DNA of 64,000 nt from Desemzia sp045528445 (GCF_045528445.1 NZ_JBGQQU010000003.1:76357-140356); one strand, 5' to 3'. Shown: positions 51,985 to 60,428, numbered from the stretch's first letter. Notes: generated from the letters alone by a model not told the origin. Translations and numbers: made by a program.

Positions 51985-53228
51985 TGACAGAAAATCCCCA
52001 TAAAGGAAAAAGAGCCCTTGAATTAGAACAGAGGCAATCTATTTTGAAAGATTTGCTTTTAAGATTGCATGCTGGCGAAGACAAAGATTTGGTAAAGAAA
52101 GATTTTGAAGAACATTTTTCTGGTATCAGTGCCTTTGAAATCTCGGTTATGGAACGCAGATTGCTTGGGGAAGGTGTTGTCGTAGAAGATATTCAAAAAT
52201 TATGCAATATCCATGCTTCTATGTTTATCGGAACCATCAACAATCCAGAAAATCAATCAGATGAATTTAAGAAACCTGGGCATCCCATCCATGTCCTAAA
52301 ACAAGAAAATTTAGCGATCGAAAGCAGTTTGGATCGCATTCGTCGTTTACTGGAAGCGTATCTTCTGCAACCAGAAGCAGAGATTAAAGACGGGTTATTG
52401 AAGCAACTGTCTATTCTTTGGCAGTTTGACAATCATTATGCGCGCAAGGAAAACTCTCTGTTTCCGATTATGGAGCGTTACGGTATCACAGCTCCTCCTA
52501 AAGTCATGTGGGGAGTAGACGACGAAATTCGCGCTCTATTTAAACAAGTGAAACAGTCACTTGAACAAGATCAACTAGATCATTTGCAAGAAGAATTCGC
52601 GTCCTTAAAATACGAGTTGGAAGAAATGATTGTCAAAGAAGAAGAAATTTTGATTCCTATGATTACAGATGTCTTTAATGAAGATGATTGGATCAAAATC
52701 AATGACGAATCAGATGAAATCGGCTATTGCATTGTTCGTCCAGAATCTAAATGGGTTCCTGAGCGGACTACATTTGAAGATATAGAAGATTCAGAAGTCG
52801 AAACAAGTGAAAAAGACACCAATATTCACTTTAAAGTTGGACATTTGACACCGAATGAATTGGAAAAAATGCTGAACTTGCTTCCGCTTGAATTATCTTT
52901 TGTAGATGCTAATGATACGGTGAAATACTTTAATGTCGGTACCGGCAGAAAGCTTTTTCCGCGTACTAAAAACGCTATCGGGCGACAAGTAGAAAATTGT
53001 CATCCTCCTAAAAGCCAACCTATCGTAAAACAATTAATAGCTGACTTCAAAACTGGTACAAAGGATTCAGAGACACTCTGGTTCCATGCTCGAGGCGAAT
53101 TCGTTATGGTCACCTACACAGCTGTCAGAGATGAAGACGGTACTTACATGGGGACTTTAGAATACGTCCAGCCTATTCAATCGATTATTGACTTAGACGG
53201 AACAGAACGAAGAACTATTGAAGATTAA
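51984..53228 (+). CDS. DUF438/hemerythrin-like/PAS protein
   Basis: A 414-aa cytoplasmic protein. N-terminal DUF438 domain (about 1-85: RQSILKDLLLRLHAGEDKDLVKKDFEEHF). A hemerythrin-like four-helix domain follows (about 90-240) with HPIHVLKQEN, DNHYARKENSLFP and EEMIVKEEEILIPM, which provide the His/Glu ligands of a possible di-iron centre. A PAS domain (about 295-400) ends the protein: ELSFVDANDTVKYFN...VTYTAVRDEDG. Such proteins are thought to sense oxygen, NO or redox state. A Fur-like box before the operon would tie it to iron. Coupled to the DUF1858 gene. Confidence 0.86.
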   Translation: MTENPHKGKRALELEQRQSILKDLLLRLHAGEDKDLVKKDFEEHFSGISAFEISVMERRLLGEGVVVEDIQKLCNIHASMFIGTINNPENQSDEFKKPGHPIHVLKQENLAIESSLDRIRRLLEAYLLQPEAEIKDGLLKQLSILWQFDNHYARKENSLFPIMERYGITAPPKVMWGVDDEIRALFKQVKQSLEQDQLDHLQEEFASLKYELEEMIVKEEEILIPMITDVFNEDDWIKINDESDEIGYCIVRPESKWVPERTTFEDIEDSEVETSEKDTNIHFKVGHLTPNELEKMLNLLPLELSFVDANDTVKYFNVGTGRKLFPRTKNAIGRQVENCHPPKSQPIVKQLIADFKTGTKDSETLWFHARGEFVMVTYTAVRDEDGTYMGTLEYVQPIQSIIDLDGTERRTIED

Positions 53229-53272
53229 AGAGCTGGGAACACGGCATACAGCTTACCGAAAAAAACTTGAAT

Positions 53273-53319
53273 GACTAGAGCTAGATGCTTCTCATCTAAC
53301 TCTAGTCGTTTTGCTTTTA
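53273..53319 (+). terminator. Terminator of the DUF1858-DUF438 operon
   Basis: GACTAGAGCTAGATG pairs with CATCTAACTCTAGTC (one mismatch), 5-nt loop, followed by GTTTTGCTTTT. Confidence 0.8.
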
Positions 53320-53441
53320 GGGGCGTGCACTTCTTAGTACGATGCGTCTAAAAAAGTAACCAGCAAGGTATTTAGCCTAAAATAAGTTGGAACAAAAGCA
53401 ACTAGTTTCCTTCTCACTGCAAAATGACACATTAACGGTTC

Positions 53442-53597
53442 TTTATTAGTCAAGTGATACCTGTTCTACCACTCACTTGACTAATAAACTCACTTTATTA
53501 GTCAAGTGACGAGTCATTCTGCCCTCACTCAACTAGTAAACCTGTTTTATTCTTCAAGTGACAGTCAATTTAATGCTCACTTGATCCGTAAACGGAT
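53442..53597. repeat. Tandem hairpin array, 3 units of 52 bp
   Basis: Units with TTTATTAGTCAAGTGA or TTTATTCTTCAAGTGA start at 53442, 53494 and 53546, exactly 52 bp apart. GTCAAGTGA faces TCACTTGAC in unit 1. Stem arms are shared with the array at 27741, but the loop segments differ. The interval 53229-53682 holds this array and two terminators, no gene. Confidence 0.85.
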
Positions 53598-53620
53598 GGA
53601 TTTAACAAAAGTAAACCAAT

Positions 53621-53676
53621 AAAAAAAGTACACCCCTGCTACTGATCATTTTCAGTAACAGAGGTGTACTTTTCGA
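53621..53676 (-). terminator. Terminator of the coiled-coil/OB-fold gene
   Basis: AAAAGTACACC and TACTGA pair with TCAGTA and GGTGTACTTTT (two bulges). On the minus strand ACTTTTTTT follows. Confidence 0.8.
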
Positions 53677-53682
53677 ACCTCT

Positions 53683-54576
53683 TTATCTATCAATCTTATC
53701 AACCACAATAGAAGGAATCGTTATTTCTCCTCCCATGGTAGATTCATATGTTAAAAGCCCCATTGAAATACCAGAAAGTGTTACATAATCATCTTCTAAT
53801 AAACGATTATTATTAGTTAAATCAGACGAAATTTCAGCATAAATAATTTTATCGTAATCATCATCCACAGCAAATCTAATTTGAGTCGTGCCCTCTCCTT
53901 CCATTACTTGCACAACTTTACCTGAGAACTTCACTTTTTTATAAAAATAATCATCTGGTGTCCGAGCTAATTGATCAAAAGTTATTCCTGTTTCATATCC
54001 TTTAGCTTCTTCAGCCTCTATTCTTGCTAGTTCATCTTCTTCTTCTTGTTTTTTCTTCGCTGCTTCTGCTTCTGCTTTTGCTTTCTTTTCTTCTGCTGCA
54101 GCTTTTTCTTCCGCTTCTTTTTTAGCTTTTTCTTCTGCTTCTTTCTTTTTTAACTCAGCATTTTTTGCATCTGCTTCTGCTTTTTTTGCGTCTGCTTCCG
54201 ATTTTTCTAGTTCTTCATAGGGAGTCATTTTTTCTTTATATGCTTCATACTCCGTTTTTAATAGACTTAATTTTTTATTATTTGCTTCTAATTCGTTATT
54301 TTCTGACTCTAATACATTGTAAGAAGCATTCTTACTATTAATTTTCTTTTGTAAATCTGAAATCTGCATACTCAACTCATCTTGACGTGCATTAGCAGAA
54401 TCAATTGTCACGATAAAAGAGAGAATAAAAAATACAATTAGAACTGCTGCACTTATTTTCATTCTCTTTTTTAATTGTGCCTTCTTTTCGTCTGGCATAT
54501 TCTTTGATGCTTTTTTAGTTATTTCTCCTAAATAACTAAAAATTCGATGAGCTATTTTTTTTACTTTATCTACCAT
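53683..54576 (-). CDS. Membrane-anchored coiled-coil protein with C-terminal OB-fold-like domain
   Basis: A 297-aa protein. Basic N terminus, one membrane segment (about 43-62: ISAAVLIVFFILSFIVTI), then a coiled coil (about 65-125) and a repetitive Ala/Glu/Lys stretch (about 125-192) rich in KKAEADAK-type repeats. The C-terminal part (about 195-297: ITFDQLARTPDDYFYKKVKF, GKVVQVMEGEGTTQIRFAV) is beta-rich and resembles domains that databases sometimes label 'toxin regulator'. Function unknown; the domain should lie outside the cell if the N terminus is cytoplasmic. CAGGAGGAG precedes the ATG. Single-gene unit. Confidence 0.75.
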   Translation of the reverse strand: MVDKVKKIAHRIFSYLGEITKKASKNMPDEKKAQLKKRMKISAAVLIVFFILSFIVTIDSANARQDELSMQISDLQKKINSKNASYNVLESENNELEANNKKLSLLKTEYEAYKEKMTPYEELEKSEADAKKAEADAKNAELKKKEAEEKAKKEAEEKAAAEEKKAKAEAEAAKKKQEEEDELARIEAEEAKGYETGITFDQLARTPDDYFYKKVKFSGKVVQVMEGEGTTQIRFAVDDDYDKIIYAEISSDLTNNNRLLEDDYVTLSGISMGLLTYESTMGGEITIPSIVVDKIDR

Positions 54577-54839
54577 AATTCTCCACTCCTCCTGATAACA
54601 AACGTTTTCATAACGTATATAATTATACCTTTAAAAATAGTTTTTGTTCTAAATTTAAATCATTTTTTTAGTAGAACCTTCTAATTACGCTTACCATTGA
54701 CACATTTCATTCAAACCTATATTTAACTCTAAAGAAGCTATTTCATCATGTTTTCTTCTCTTTTTATCCGTTCTTTCAACAAACTCAATTCCTCAAAATT
54801 ATAAGAAAACTGTCTACTCAACTTGATTAAAAAGAAAAA

Positions 54840-54895
54840 AGCTCTTCGTACAGATGTCAGAGATGACAATGGTACTTACATGAGACTTGGTTTAT
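54840..54895 (+). pseudogene. Fragment of a DUF438/PAS gene
   Basis: ACAGATGTCAGAGATGACAA then GGTACTTACATG closely match 53111-53155, the end of the PAS domain of the DUF438 gene (peptide VRDDNGTYM against VRDEDGTYM). No open gene surrounds it. It probably is a leftover of a second copy. The rest of the interval 54577-55099 holds only the promoter of the next gene. Confidence 0.55.
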
Positions 54896-54928
54896 CCGAA
54901 TCAGACCCTTCTGCTTACTTACTTTTTA

Positions 54929-54937
54929 TGCTATAAT
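54929..54937 (+). promoter_or_regulatory. Extended -10 promoter of the second oppA
   Basis: TGCTATAAT with a weak -35 (TTCTGC, 54909-54914, 17 nt from TATAAT). The leader to the ATG at 55100 is about 155 nt. Confidence 0.55.
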
Positions 54938-55099
54938 TATTTCTTACAAGGACGTTTTCATAGGAGCCGTTTTCTTATTCTCTTGCATGTAGCTTTTCTG
55001 TCGTTTAACTTTCCTTTTTTACAAGAGAAGAACGATAATTATTTTCTATTGAGTAAAGTCCGTTTCTTAGAAAACACTACAGAAGGAGACCATAAGTAT

Positions 55100-56740
55100 A
55101 TGAAAAAAACTTTCACATTAACAACCTTATTATCGCTTGCCACATTAGCTGTTTTAAGTGCTTGCAGCAACGGTTCCAATCAAGATCAACCAGCTTCTCA
55201 AGATGCCGAACAAGTCTTGAATTTAGCTGCTGAATCGGAAATGGACACCATGGATACCACTCTTTCCACAACAAACTTCACTCCGATGAACAATGTTTTT
55301 GAGGGATTGACTGCGTATGATCTTGAAGGCAAGATCGTTCCTGCAAATGCAGCAGAGCTTCCTGAAGTATCTGAAGATGGACTGACCTACACATTCAATA
55401 TACGAGAGGATGCAAATTGGTCGAGCGGAACACCTGTCACTGCAGACGATTACGTGTTTGCTTGGCAACGGATGGTCGATCCCAATAATGGCTCAGGATA
55501 TGCCTACCTATTCTCCGGTATCATCAAGAATGCCGAATCCATTTTGAATGATGGAACTGATGTTAGTGAATTAGGCGTTACAGCCATCGATGAAAAAACA
55601 TTAGAAGTAACGTTAGAACAACCGGTTCCTTACTTCCTTGATTTATTGACTATTCCTAGTTACTTCCCACAAAATCGGGAGTTTGTGACGGAGCAAGGAG
55701 ACAATTATGGGTTGAGCGCTGATGAGACGATCTATAATGGTCCTTTCGTCCTTTCAGACTGGAGCGCTGCAGAAGGCGATTCTTGGAAATATGTGAAAAA
55801 TGACGAATATTGGGATAAAGACTCCGTTAAACTAGATGAAATCACTAACCAAGTGGTAAAAGAAGTGGGAACGGGCATCAACTTATTTGAATCCGGAGAA
55901 CTGGACAGTATCGATATTTCCGGTAATTTTGTTCCTCAATACAAGGATGATGCCAATTTTAAAACGAACAGCAAAGCATGGATCTATTATATTGAAATGA
56001 ATCATGATGTGCCAGAATTGCAAAACGAGAATATCCGCAAAGCTATATCTCTAGCAATCAATCGCGAAGCATTCACGAACAATGTTCTGCAAGACGGCTC
56101 TCAACCGATTTATGGTCACGTGCCTTATGGACTAGCCAAAAACCCTGAAACCGGTGCTGATTTTCGTACTGATGCCGGAAACCCTGTAGAATACAATGTT
56201 GAAGAAGCTCAAGCAGCTTGGCAAGCCGGCTTAGACGAACTAGGCATTCAAACAATGACGTTTGAGTTGATTACTTCGGATACTGAAGACAGCAAACGAT
56301 TAGCAGAATTCCTTCAAAGTGAATTGCAAACCAACTTAGAAGGTTTGACCATCGACATTCGTCAAATGCCGGACAACTCGCGTCTGGATAGTGTCAAATC
56401 TGGAAATTATGAATTAGCTACGACTTATTGGTTGGCAGATTTCGCTGATCCTATCAACTTTATTGAACGCTTTGATACAGATATCAACCGCGGAAACTAC
56501 TCGTTCCCTGAAATTGATGAACTGGTCGAAAAAAGCACGCAACAATTCGATAATAAACTAGCTCGATGGAACACAATGATCGAAATCGAACAAGTCGCTT
56601 TAGGTGAACGTTATGTAGATGCTCCTATTTACCAAACCGCAGAAGCGTATTTGGAAAAACCATATGTCAAAGACATCTTCCGACCAACTTTTGGAAGCCG
56701 CAGCTTCAAATATGCATACATTGACGGTTCAAAAGAATAA
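55100..56740 (+). CDS. Peptide-binding lipoprotein (second OppA paralogue)
   Basis: A 546-aa SBP family 5 lipoprotein: signal KKTFTLTTLLSLATLAVLSAC with the lipobox LSAC, then YTFNIREDANWSSGTPVTADDYVFAWQRM, TLEVTLEQPVPYF and IRKAISLAINREAF. It is a paralogue of OppA at 37680. I chose the ATG at 55100, which has AAGGAG 11 nt upstream and opens with the signal peptide; the frame runs 71 codons further without one. It stands alone, so it probably delivers other peptides to the OppBCDF importer or acts in peptide sensing. Confidence 0.92.
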   Translation: MKKTFTLTTLLSLATLAVLSACSNGSNQDQPASQDAEQVLNLAAESEMDTMDTTLSTTNFTPMNNVFEGLTAYDLEGKIVPANAAELPEVSEDGLTYTFNIREDANWSSGTPVTADDYVFAWQRMVDPNNGSGYAYLFSGIIKNAESILNDGTDVSELGVTAIDEKTLEVTLEQPVPYFLDLLTIPSYFPQNREFVTEQGDNYGLSADETIYNGPFVLSDWSAAEGDSWKYVKNDEYWDKDSVKLDEITNQVVKEVGTGINLFESGELDSIDISGNFVPQYKDDANFKTNSKAWIYYIEMNHDVPELQNENIRKAISLAINREAFTNNVLQDGSQPIYGHVPYGLAKNPETGADFRTDAGNPVEYNVEEAQAAWQAGLDELGIQTMTFELITSDTEDSKRLAEFLQSELQTNLEGLTIDIRQMPDNSRLDSVKSGNYELATTYWLADFADPINFIERFDTDINRGNYSFPEIDELVEKSTQQFDNKLARWNTMIEIEQVALGERYVDAPIYQTAEAYLEKPYVKDIFRPTFGSRSFKYAYIDGSKE

Positions 56741-56744
56741 CTCA

Positions 56745-56793
56745 TTAAAAACAGCGTTGATCGTGTTCAAACATGACCAACGCTGTTTTTTTA
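56745..56793 (+). terminator. Terminator of the second oppA
   Basis: AAAAACAGCGTTG pairs perfectly with CAACGCTGTTTTT, with an inner short stem, followed by TTT. Confidence 0.85.
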
Positions 56794-57000
56794 GTTTACA
56801 ACATTTTTTTCCTGATTGATTTTTTTCTGCAATCGGTTCAACTCATCGAAAATTTCCGCGAATTGACGGCTCAATTTGCGGTACAAAGGAAAAATGTCTT
56901 TATACACAGCACTTTCGTGTGCATTTGGCTTGTGCTGTACCTGCAAGCCACTCATCATACCAGCACCCTTTCGAGCGCCGTTGGTTCCATCGTGTCGTAT
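56791..57000 (-). pseudogene. Remnant of a gluconokinase gene, possibly joined to a gnd fragment
   Basis: The minus frame reads QHKPNAHESAVYKDIFPLY and RKLSRQF, nearly the same as the end of gluconokinase at 61326-62876 (QHKPNEIESAVYKEIFPLY). Just upstream it reads GTNGARKGAGMM, which matches GTSGARNGACMM of the 6-phosphogluconate dehydrogenase at 62886-63782. There is no start codon and the frame is closed by TAG upstream. It looks like a second gnd-gntK copy that lost its middle. The interval 57001-57148 holds only the glvA terminator. Confidence 0.7.
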
Positions 57001-57091
57001 CTATAAGTTGGTAATTCTTATTTAGCAAGTTTAAATCGAACTTGTACCCCCATTTTGTCTAAATCAGTCAATCTTATTTCCATTCTTCAAC

Positions 57092-57130
57092 AAAAAACGA
57101 CGAGAAAAGAATAGTTTTTCTTTTCTCGCC
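57092..57130 (-). terminator. Terminator of the maltose/alpha-glucoside PTS operon
   Basis: On the minus strand GGCGAGAAAAGA pairs with TCTTTTCTCGTC with one mismatch, followed by GTTTTTTG. Confidence 0.8.
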
Positions 57131-57148
57131 GACTTCATAATCATTTAC

Positions 57149-58492
57149 TTATTCTAATTCTGGCCAGTATTCTTTGTTTGCTTCTATCATATCATCTAAT
57201 ATTTCTTTTGCCACAGCTGCATTTGGAACAATTTTAGAAGTAGCAAATGCTTGCCATAGTTTTTGATAAGATTTTTCAATCCAAGCTTCAACAACTAATT
57301 TTTCAACAGCAACTTGCTGTTCCATTAAACCTTTTTGAAATCTAGGAATTTCTCCTTGTGTTAGTGGTTCAGGGCCATTCGATCCTACTATACAAGGAAT
57401 TTCTACCATAGCTGAGGGGTCAAAGTTTACAATTGAACCATTATTAGGAACAATCAACAACATTCTTTCATGTGTGTTATATGCAATAGCTCTAGTTAAG
57501 TCAACAATATAAGAAGCATGATCCCCAATATGAAAATTAGTATCTTTAGCTGTCTTCATATCTGTAATACGCATACATTCTCCGAAGACACGTTTTTCTC
57601 TTCCGTCAATTACCTCATTGGCTCTTGTGTAATTTAAATCAGAATGTTCCGCAGCTTCATCTGGGAAAAAGTAATATTTAAGATAAGTGTTTGGTAACGT
57701 GTTTGGATCTAATTCGTAAACATCTTTTGCTTTTCTGAAAGTATACATCCAGCTTGGGTCATTTTCTTTAGGATCACTTCCTAAAGCTTCTAAACTATAA
57801 CCATTTTGAGAAATGTATTCTTTTAATTTAGGCATCAAATCATGGCCATCTTTATCACGAATATCTGTCCACCAGCCAAAATGATTCAACCCATAATAAC
57901 GAACACTCATATCTTTTCTAGAATTTAATCCTAAAATTTTTGCCATTCTGCTTTCTAAACCAATTGGCATGTCACAAATGTTCAAAATTTTAGCATTTGG
58001 TCTTAATCTTCTTGTTGCTTCTGCCACAATTGCTGCTGGGTTAGAGTAGTTTAACATCCAAGCATCTGGTGAATATTTTTCCATATAGTCTACTAACTCA
58101 AGTACCCCTCCAATTGAGCGCATCCCATAAGCGATCCCACCTGGTCCACAAGTTTCTTGTCCAATGACACCGTATTTCAAAGGGATTTTTTCATCTTGTT
58201 CTCTCATTTCATAAAGACCTACTCGAATATGTGCCATAACAAAATCAACATCGGTAAAAGCCTCTTTTGGATCCGTTGTTGCCACATATTCAATATCAGG
58301 AGCTTTTTCTTTTAAAATAATTTCTACTGCATCTGCTACTATTTTTTGTCTTTCAGCATTGTTATCGTATATTTTTAATTTTCGGATTGGTAATGTATCT
58401 GTATTATCTAATAACATTAAAATGATTTCAGGAGTATAAGTGCTTCCCCCTCCTGCAATAACAATAGATTGAGGTTTTAAATTTTTAGCCAT
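57149..58492 (-). CDS. glvA: 6-phospho-alpha-glucosidase (maltose-6-phosphate glucosidase), GH4
   Basis: Hydrolyses maltose-6'-phosphate and related 6-phospho-alpha-glucosides with NAD+ and Mn2+. The 447-aa GH4 protein has IVIAGGGSTYTPEIILMLL (NAD motif), GQETCGPGGIAYGMRS, LNYSNPAAIVAEATRR with the metal-site region, NICDMP and GLNHFGWW. It is very close to Bacillus GlvA/MalA over its whole length. It follows the EIICB gene after a 163-bp interval that holds GGGAA operators and perhaps its own promoter. Confidence 0.94.
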   Translation of the reverse strand: MAKNLKPQSIVIAGGGSTYTPEIILMLLDNTDTLPIRKLKIYDNNAERQKIVADAVEIILKEKAPDIEYVATTDPKEAFTDVDFVMAHIRVGLYEMREQDEKIPLKYGVIGQETCGPGGIAYGMRSIGGVLELVDYMEKYSPDAWMLNYSNPAAIVAEATRRLRPNAKILNICDMPIGLESRMAKILGLNSRKDMSVRYYGLNHFGWWTDIRDKDGHDLMPKLKEYISQNGYSLEALGSDPKENDPSWMYTFRKAKDVYELDPNTLPNTYLKYYFFPDEAAEHSDLNYTRANEVIDGREKRVFGECMRITDMKTAKDTNFHIGDHASYIVDLTRAIAYNTHERMLLIVPNNGSIVNFDPSAMVEIPCIVGSNGPEPLTQGEIPRFQKGLMEQQVAVEKLVVEAWIEKSYQKLWQAFATSKIVPNAAVAKEILDDMIEANKEYWPELE

Positions 58493-58573
58493 TTGTATAT
58501 CTTTCCTTTCTTATTAACTGATTGCTTTATTTATAACATCTCCTAATAACCCTTACAATATAACTAGCTGATT

Positions 58574-58627
58574 TAGGGAACAAACACCCTTTTTCGAAAA
58601 TGCTCCCAAATTTAGGGAATATTCCCT
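58574..58627 (-). promoter_or_regulatory. Operators before glvA
   Basis: AGGGAATATTCCCT (58614-58627) is a perfect 14-bp palindrome. AGGGAACAAACACCCT (58574-58589) is a looser dyad. Both share GGGAA with the operator before glvC, so the RpiR-type regulator of the operon is the likely ligand. A weak TATATT -10 lies downstream. Confidence 0.6.
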
Positions 58628-58655
58628 GTACATTTTTTCAAGACTTATTACTGTG

Positions 58656-60263
58656 TTATTCCTGGTTCAAAAGTAAATTATCTACTTGGTCTCTCACTTG
58701 AGGTACATCTAGTCCTACAATGACTTGTATAGAATTTCCCTTTTTGACTAGTCCATGCGCTCCTACTTCTTTAAAATCAGAATCTGAAGCAAGTAAACTA
58801 GTATATTTTACTTTTACTCTTAAACGAGTAGCACAATTAGTTACACTTTCAATATTATCTCTGCCACCAAGAGCTTCTAGATATTGCATTGCTTGAGGCG
58901 TATATTGATTAGCTCCTTCAACTGATGGTACGGATGCTGTCTTTCCTGCTTTTCCATTCGCCATTTTATCTTTAAATTCTTTTTTAGAGTACATTTTTAC
59001 TTCATCATCTAGTTCTCTACCTGGAGTTTTATAATCAAATTTCAGGATAAAGTATCTGAAAGAGAAGAAATAAATTGTGCTGAATGTAAGTCCTACCCCT
59101 AGCCAAATTAAGATTTGATCCATATGATTAGCCGACATAGGGATAATGAATTGTGCTATGGAACGTATTAAACCACCACCCATATCACTTGAGAGACCTA
59201 GCATATAAGCTGTAGAAGATAATCTTGCAGCTAATACAGAATGTAACAAGAAAAGCGGCGGTGCGATAAATAAAAATGTAAATTCAATAGGTTCTGTTAT
59301 TCCCGCTAAAACAGCAGTAAGAGTTACAGGTATGACTAAAGCTAAAGTTTTTTTCTTTTTATCAGAGTTAGCTGTTGCATAAAAAGCAGCAGCGATGCCA
59401 AGAGGAGCAAAAATTTTCGAATAATTGTGGAATGTAAACCCTGCTTCTGGAAACAGCTCTTTCATTGAAGCAGTGGAAGAAGCAAAAGTACTTAAATTTT
59501 CTAACCAGTAGGCTGTTGTTCCACCTTCGACAATTGCTGGTCCATAAGCAAATGGTTGATATATGAAATGATGCAACCCAGTGGGGATTAGCAATATCTC
59601 TAGGAAGACATATAACCAAACTCCAAAGGTTCCTGAAGACGATAAGAAAGTTTGTAAGGAGCTGATTCCTCCTTGTATCATTGGCCAAATCCAACTCACT
59701 AATATAGCTATAGGAATCATCAAGAAAAAGCCAATAATAATCACTAAAGCAGAACCCTGAAAAATACCTAGCCAATCAGGTAGTTTTGTCTCAAAATAGC
59801 GATCGTGTATCCAGACTGCTATACCTGCTATAACAATAGCACCAACTATATTAGTATCTAAAGTTTTGATACCAGCAATCATGGTTAATCCGCTTTCTCC
59901 TCCTACTTCCTGAGAAAAATCTACATTAAATGTAGAACCGAAGAATTCGATCATTCCACTTACAAAAGTATTAAACGTTAAATAAATAGTTAATGATTCC
60001 AAAGCTGCTCGAGCATTTGCTTTTTTTGCAAGACCAATAGGCAGTCCTATGACAAATAAAAGTTCCATATGATCAAAAACAACCCAAGCTCCACCTTCTA
60101 ATACTTCCCAAACTCTAGTCCATACTGTTCCTTCTGCTGCTAGACTTCCAATGATAAGCTCGTTCGTAGCTAACGTTGAGAGGGCTATCATTATTCCAGC
60201 AAACGCAAACAGTAATACAGGAGTAAACATTGCTCCACCAAATCGCTGTAATTTTTCCATCAT
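58656..60263 (-). CDS. glvC: PTS maltose/alpha-glucoside EIICB
   Basis: Brings in maltose or other alpha-glucosides with phosphorylation. The 535-aa protein has a glucose-superfamily EIIC domain (about 1-410, some ten membrane segments; FGGAMFTPVLLFAFAGI at the start, FLFIAPPLFLLHSVLA with the preceding GITEPIEF substrate motif), a linker, and EIIB (about 450-535) with the phospho-Cys in SVTNCATRLRVKV. No EIIA domain, so it uses an EIIA from elsewhere. AAAGGAGAT lies 8 nt before the first ATG. A cre-containing promoter lies upstream. Confidence 0.93.
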   Translation of the reverse strand: MMEKLQRFGGAMFTPVLLFAFAGIMIALSTLATNELIIGSLAAEGTVWTRVWEVLEGGAWVVFDHMELLFVIGLPIGLAKKANARAALESLTIYLTFNTFVSGMIEFFGSTFNVDFSQEVGGESGLTMIAGIKTLDTNIVGAIVIAGIAVWIHDRYFETKLPDWLGIFQGSALVIIIGFFLMIPIAILVSWIWPMIQGGISSLQTFLSSSGTFGVWLYVFLEILLIPTGLHHFIYQPFAYGPAIVEGGTTAYWLENLSTFASSTASMKELFPEAGFTFHNYSKIFAPLGIAAAFYATANSDKKKKTLALVIPVTLTAVLAGITEPIEFTFLFIAPPLFLLHSVLAARLSSTAYMLGLSSDMGGGLIRSIAQFIIPMSANHMDQILIWLGVGLTFSTIYFFSFRYFILKFDYKTPGRELDDEVKMYSKKEFKDKMANGKAGKTASVPSVEGANQYTPQAMQYLEALGGRDNIESVTNCATRLRVKVKYTSLLASDSDFKEVGAHGLVKKGNSIQVIVGLDVPQVRDQVDNLLLNQE

Positions 60264-60301
60264 GGTTTTTTATCTCCTTTTCTTTTCATTGATACAATTA
60301 T

Positions 60302-60330
60302 TTTATACCATTATAAAAGCGCTTTCTCAA
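60302..60330 (-). promoter_or_regulatory. glvC promoter with cre site
   Basis: Minus-strand TTGAGA (60325-60330), 17 nt, TATAAA (60302-60307). TAAAAGCGCTTTCTCA (60314-60329) between the two boxes fits the CcpA cre consensus, so glucose should repress the operon. Confidence 0.75.
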
Positions 60331-60346
60331 CAGGGTTTAAAAACAA

Positions 60347-60398
60347 AGGGAAGCAATCTCCAACTATGGAAATGTTACCATTAATTGGGAAGCTTCCC
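60347..60398 (-). promoter_or_regulatory. Operators before glvC
   Basis: GGGAAGCTTCCC (60387-60398) is a perfect 12-bp palindrome; AGGGAAGC (60347-60354) is a half-site. They lie 17-68 bp upstream of the -35 element, a position for activation by the RpiR-type regulator. Confidence 0.6.
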
Positions 60399-60428
60399 TG
60401 TTTTGCTTATGCTATTATTTTTCTACTT

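Noticed and set aside
54887..55099. Longer start for the second OppA
   Set aside because: It would place 71 residues before the lipoprotein signal; AAGGAG precedes the ATG at 55100.
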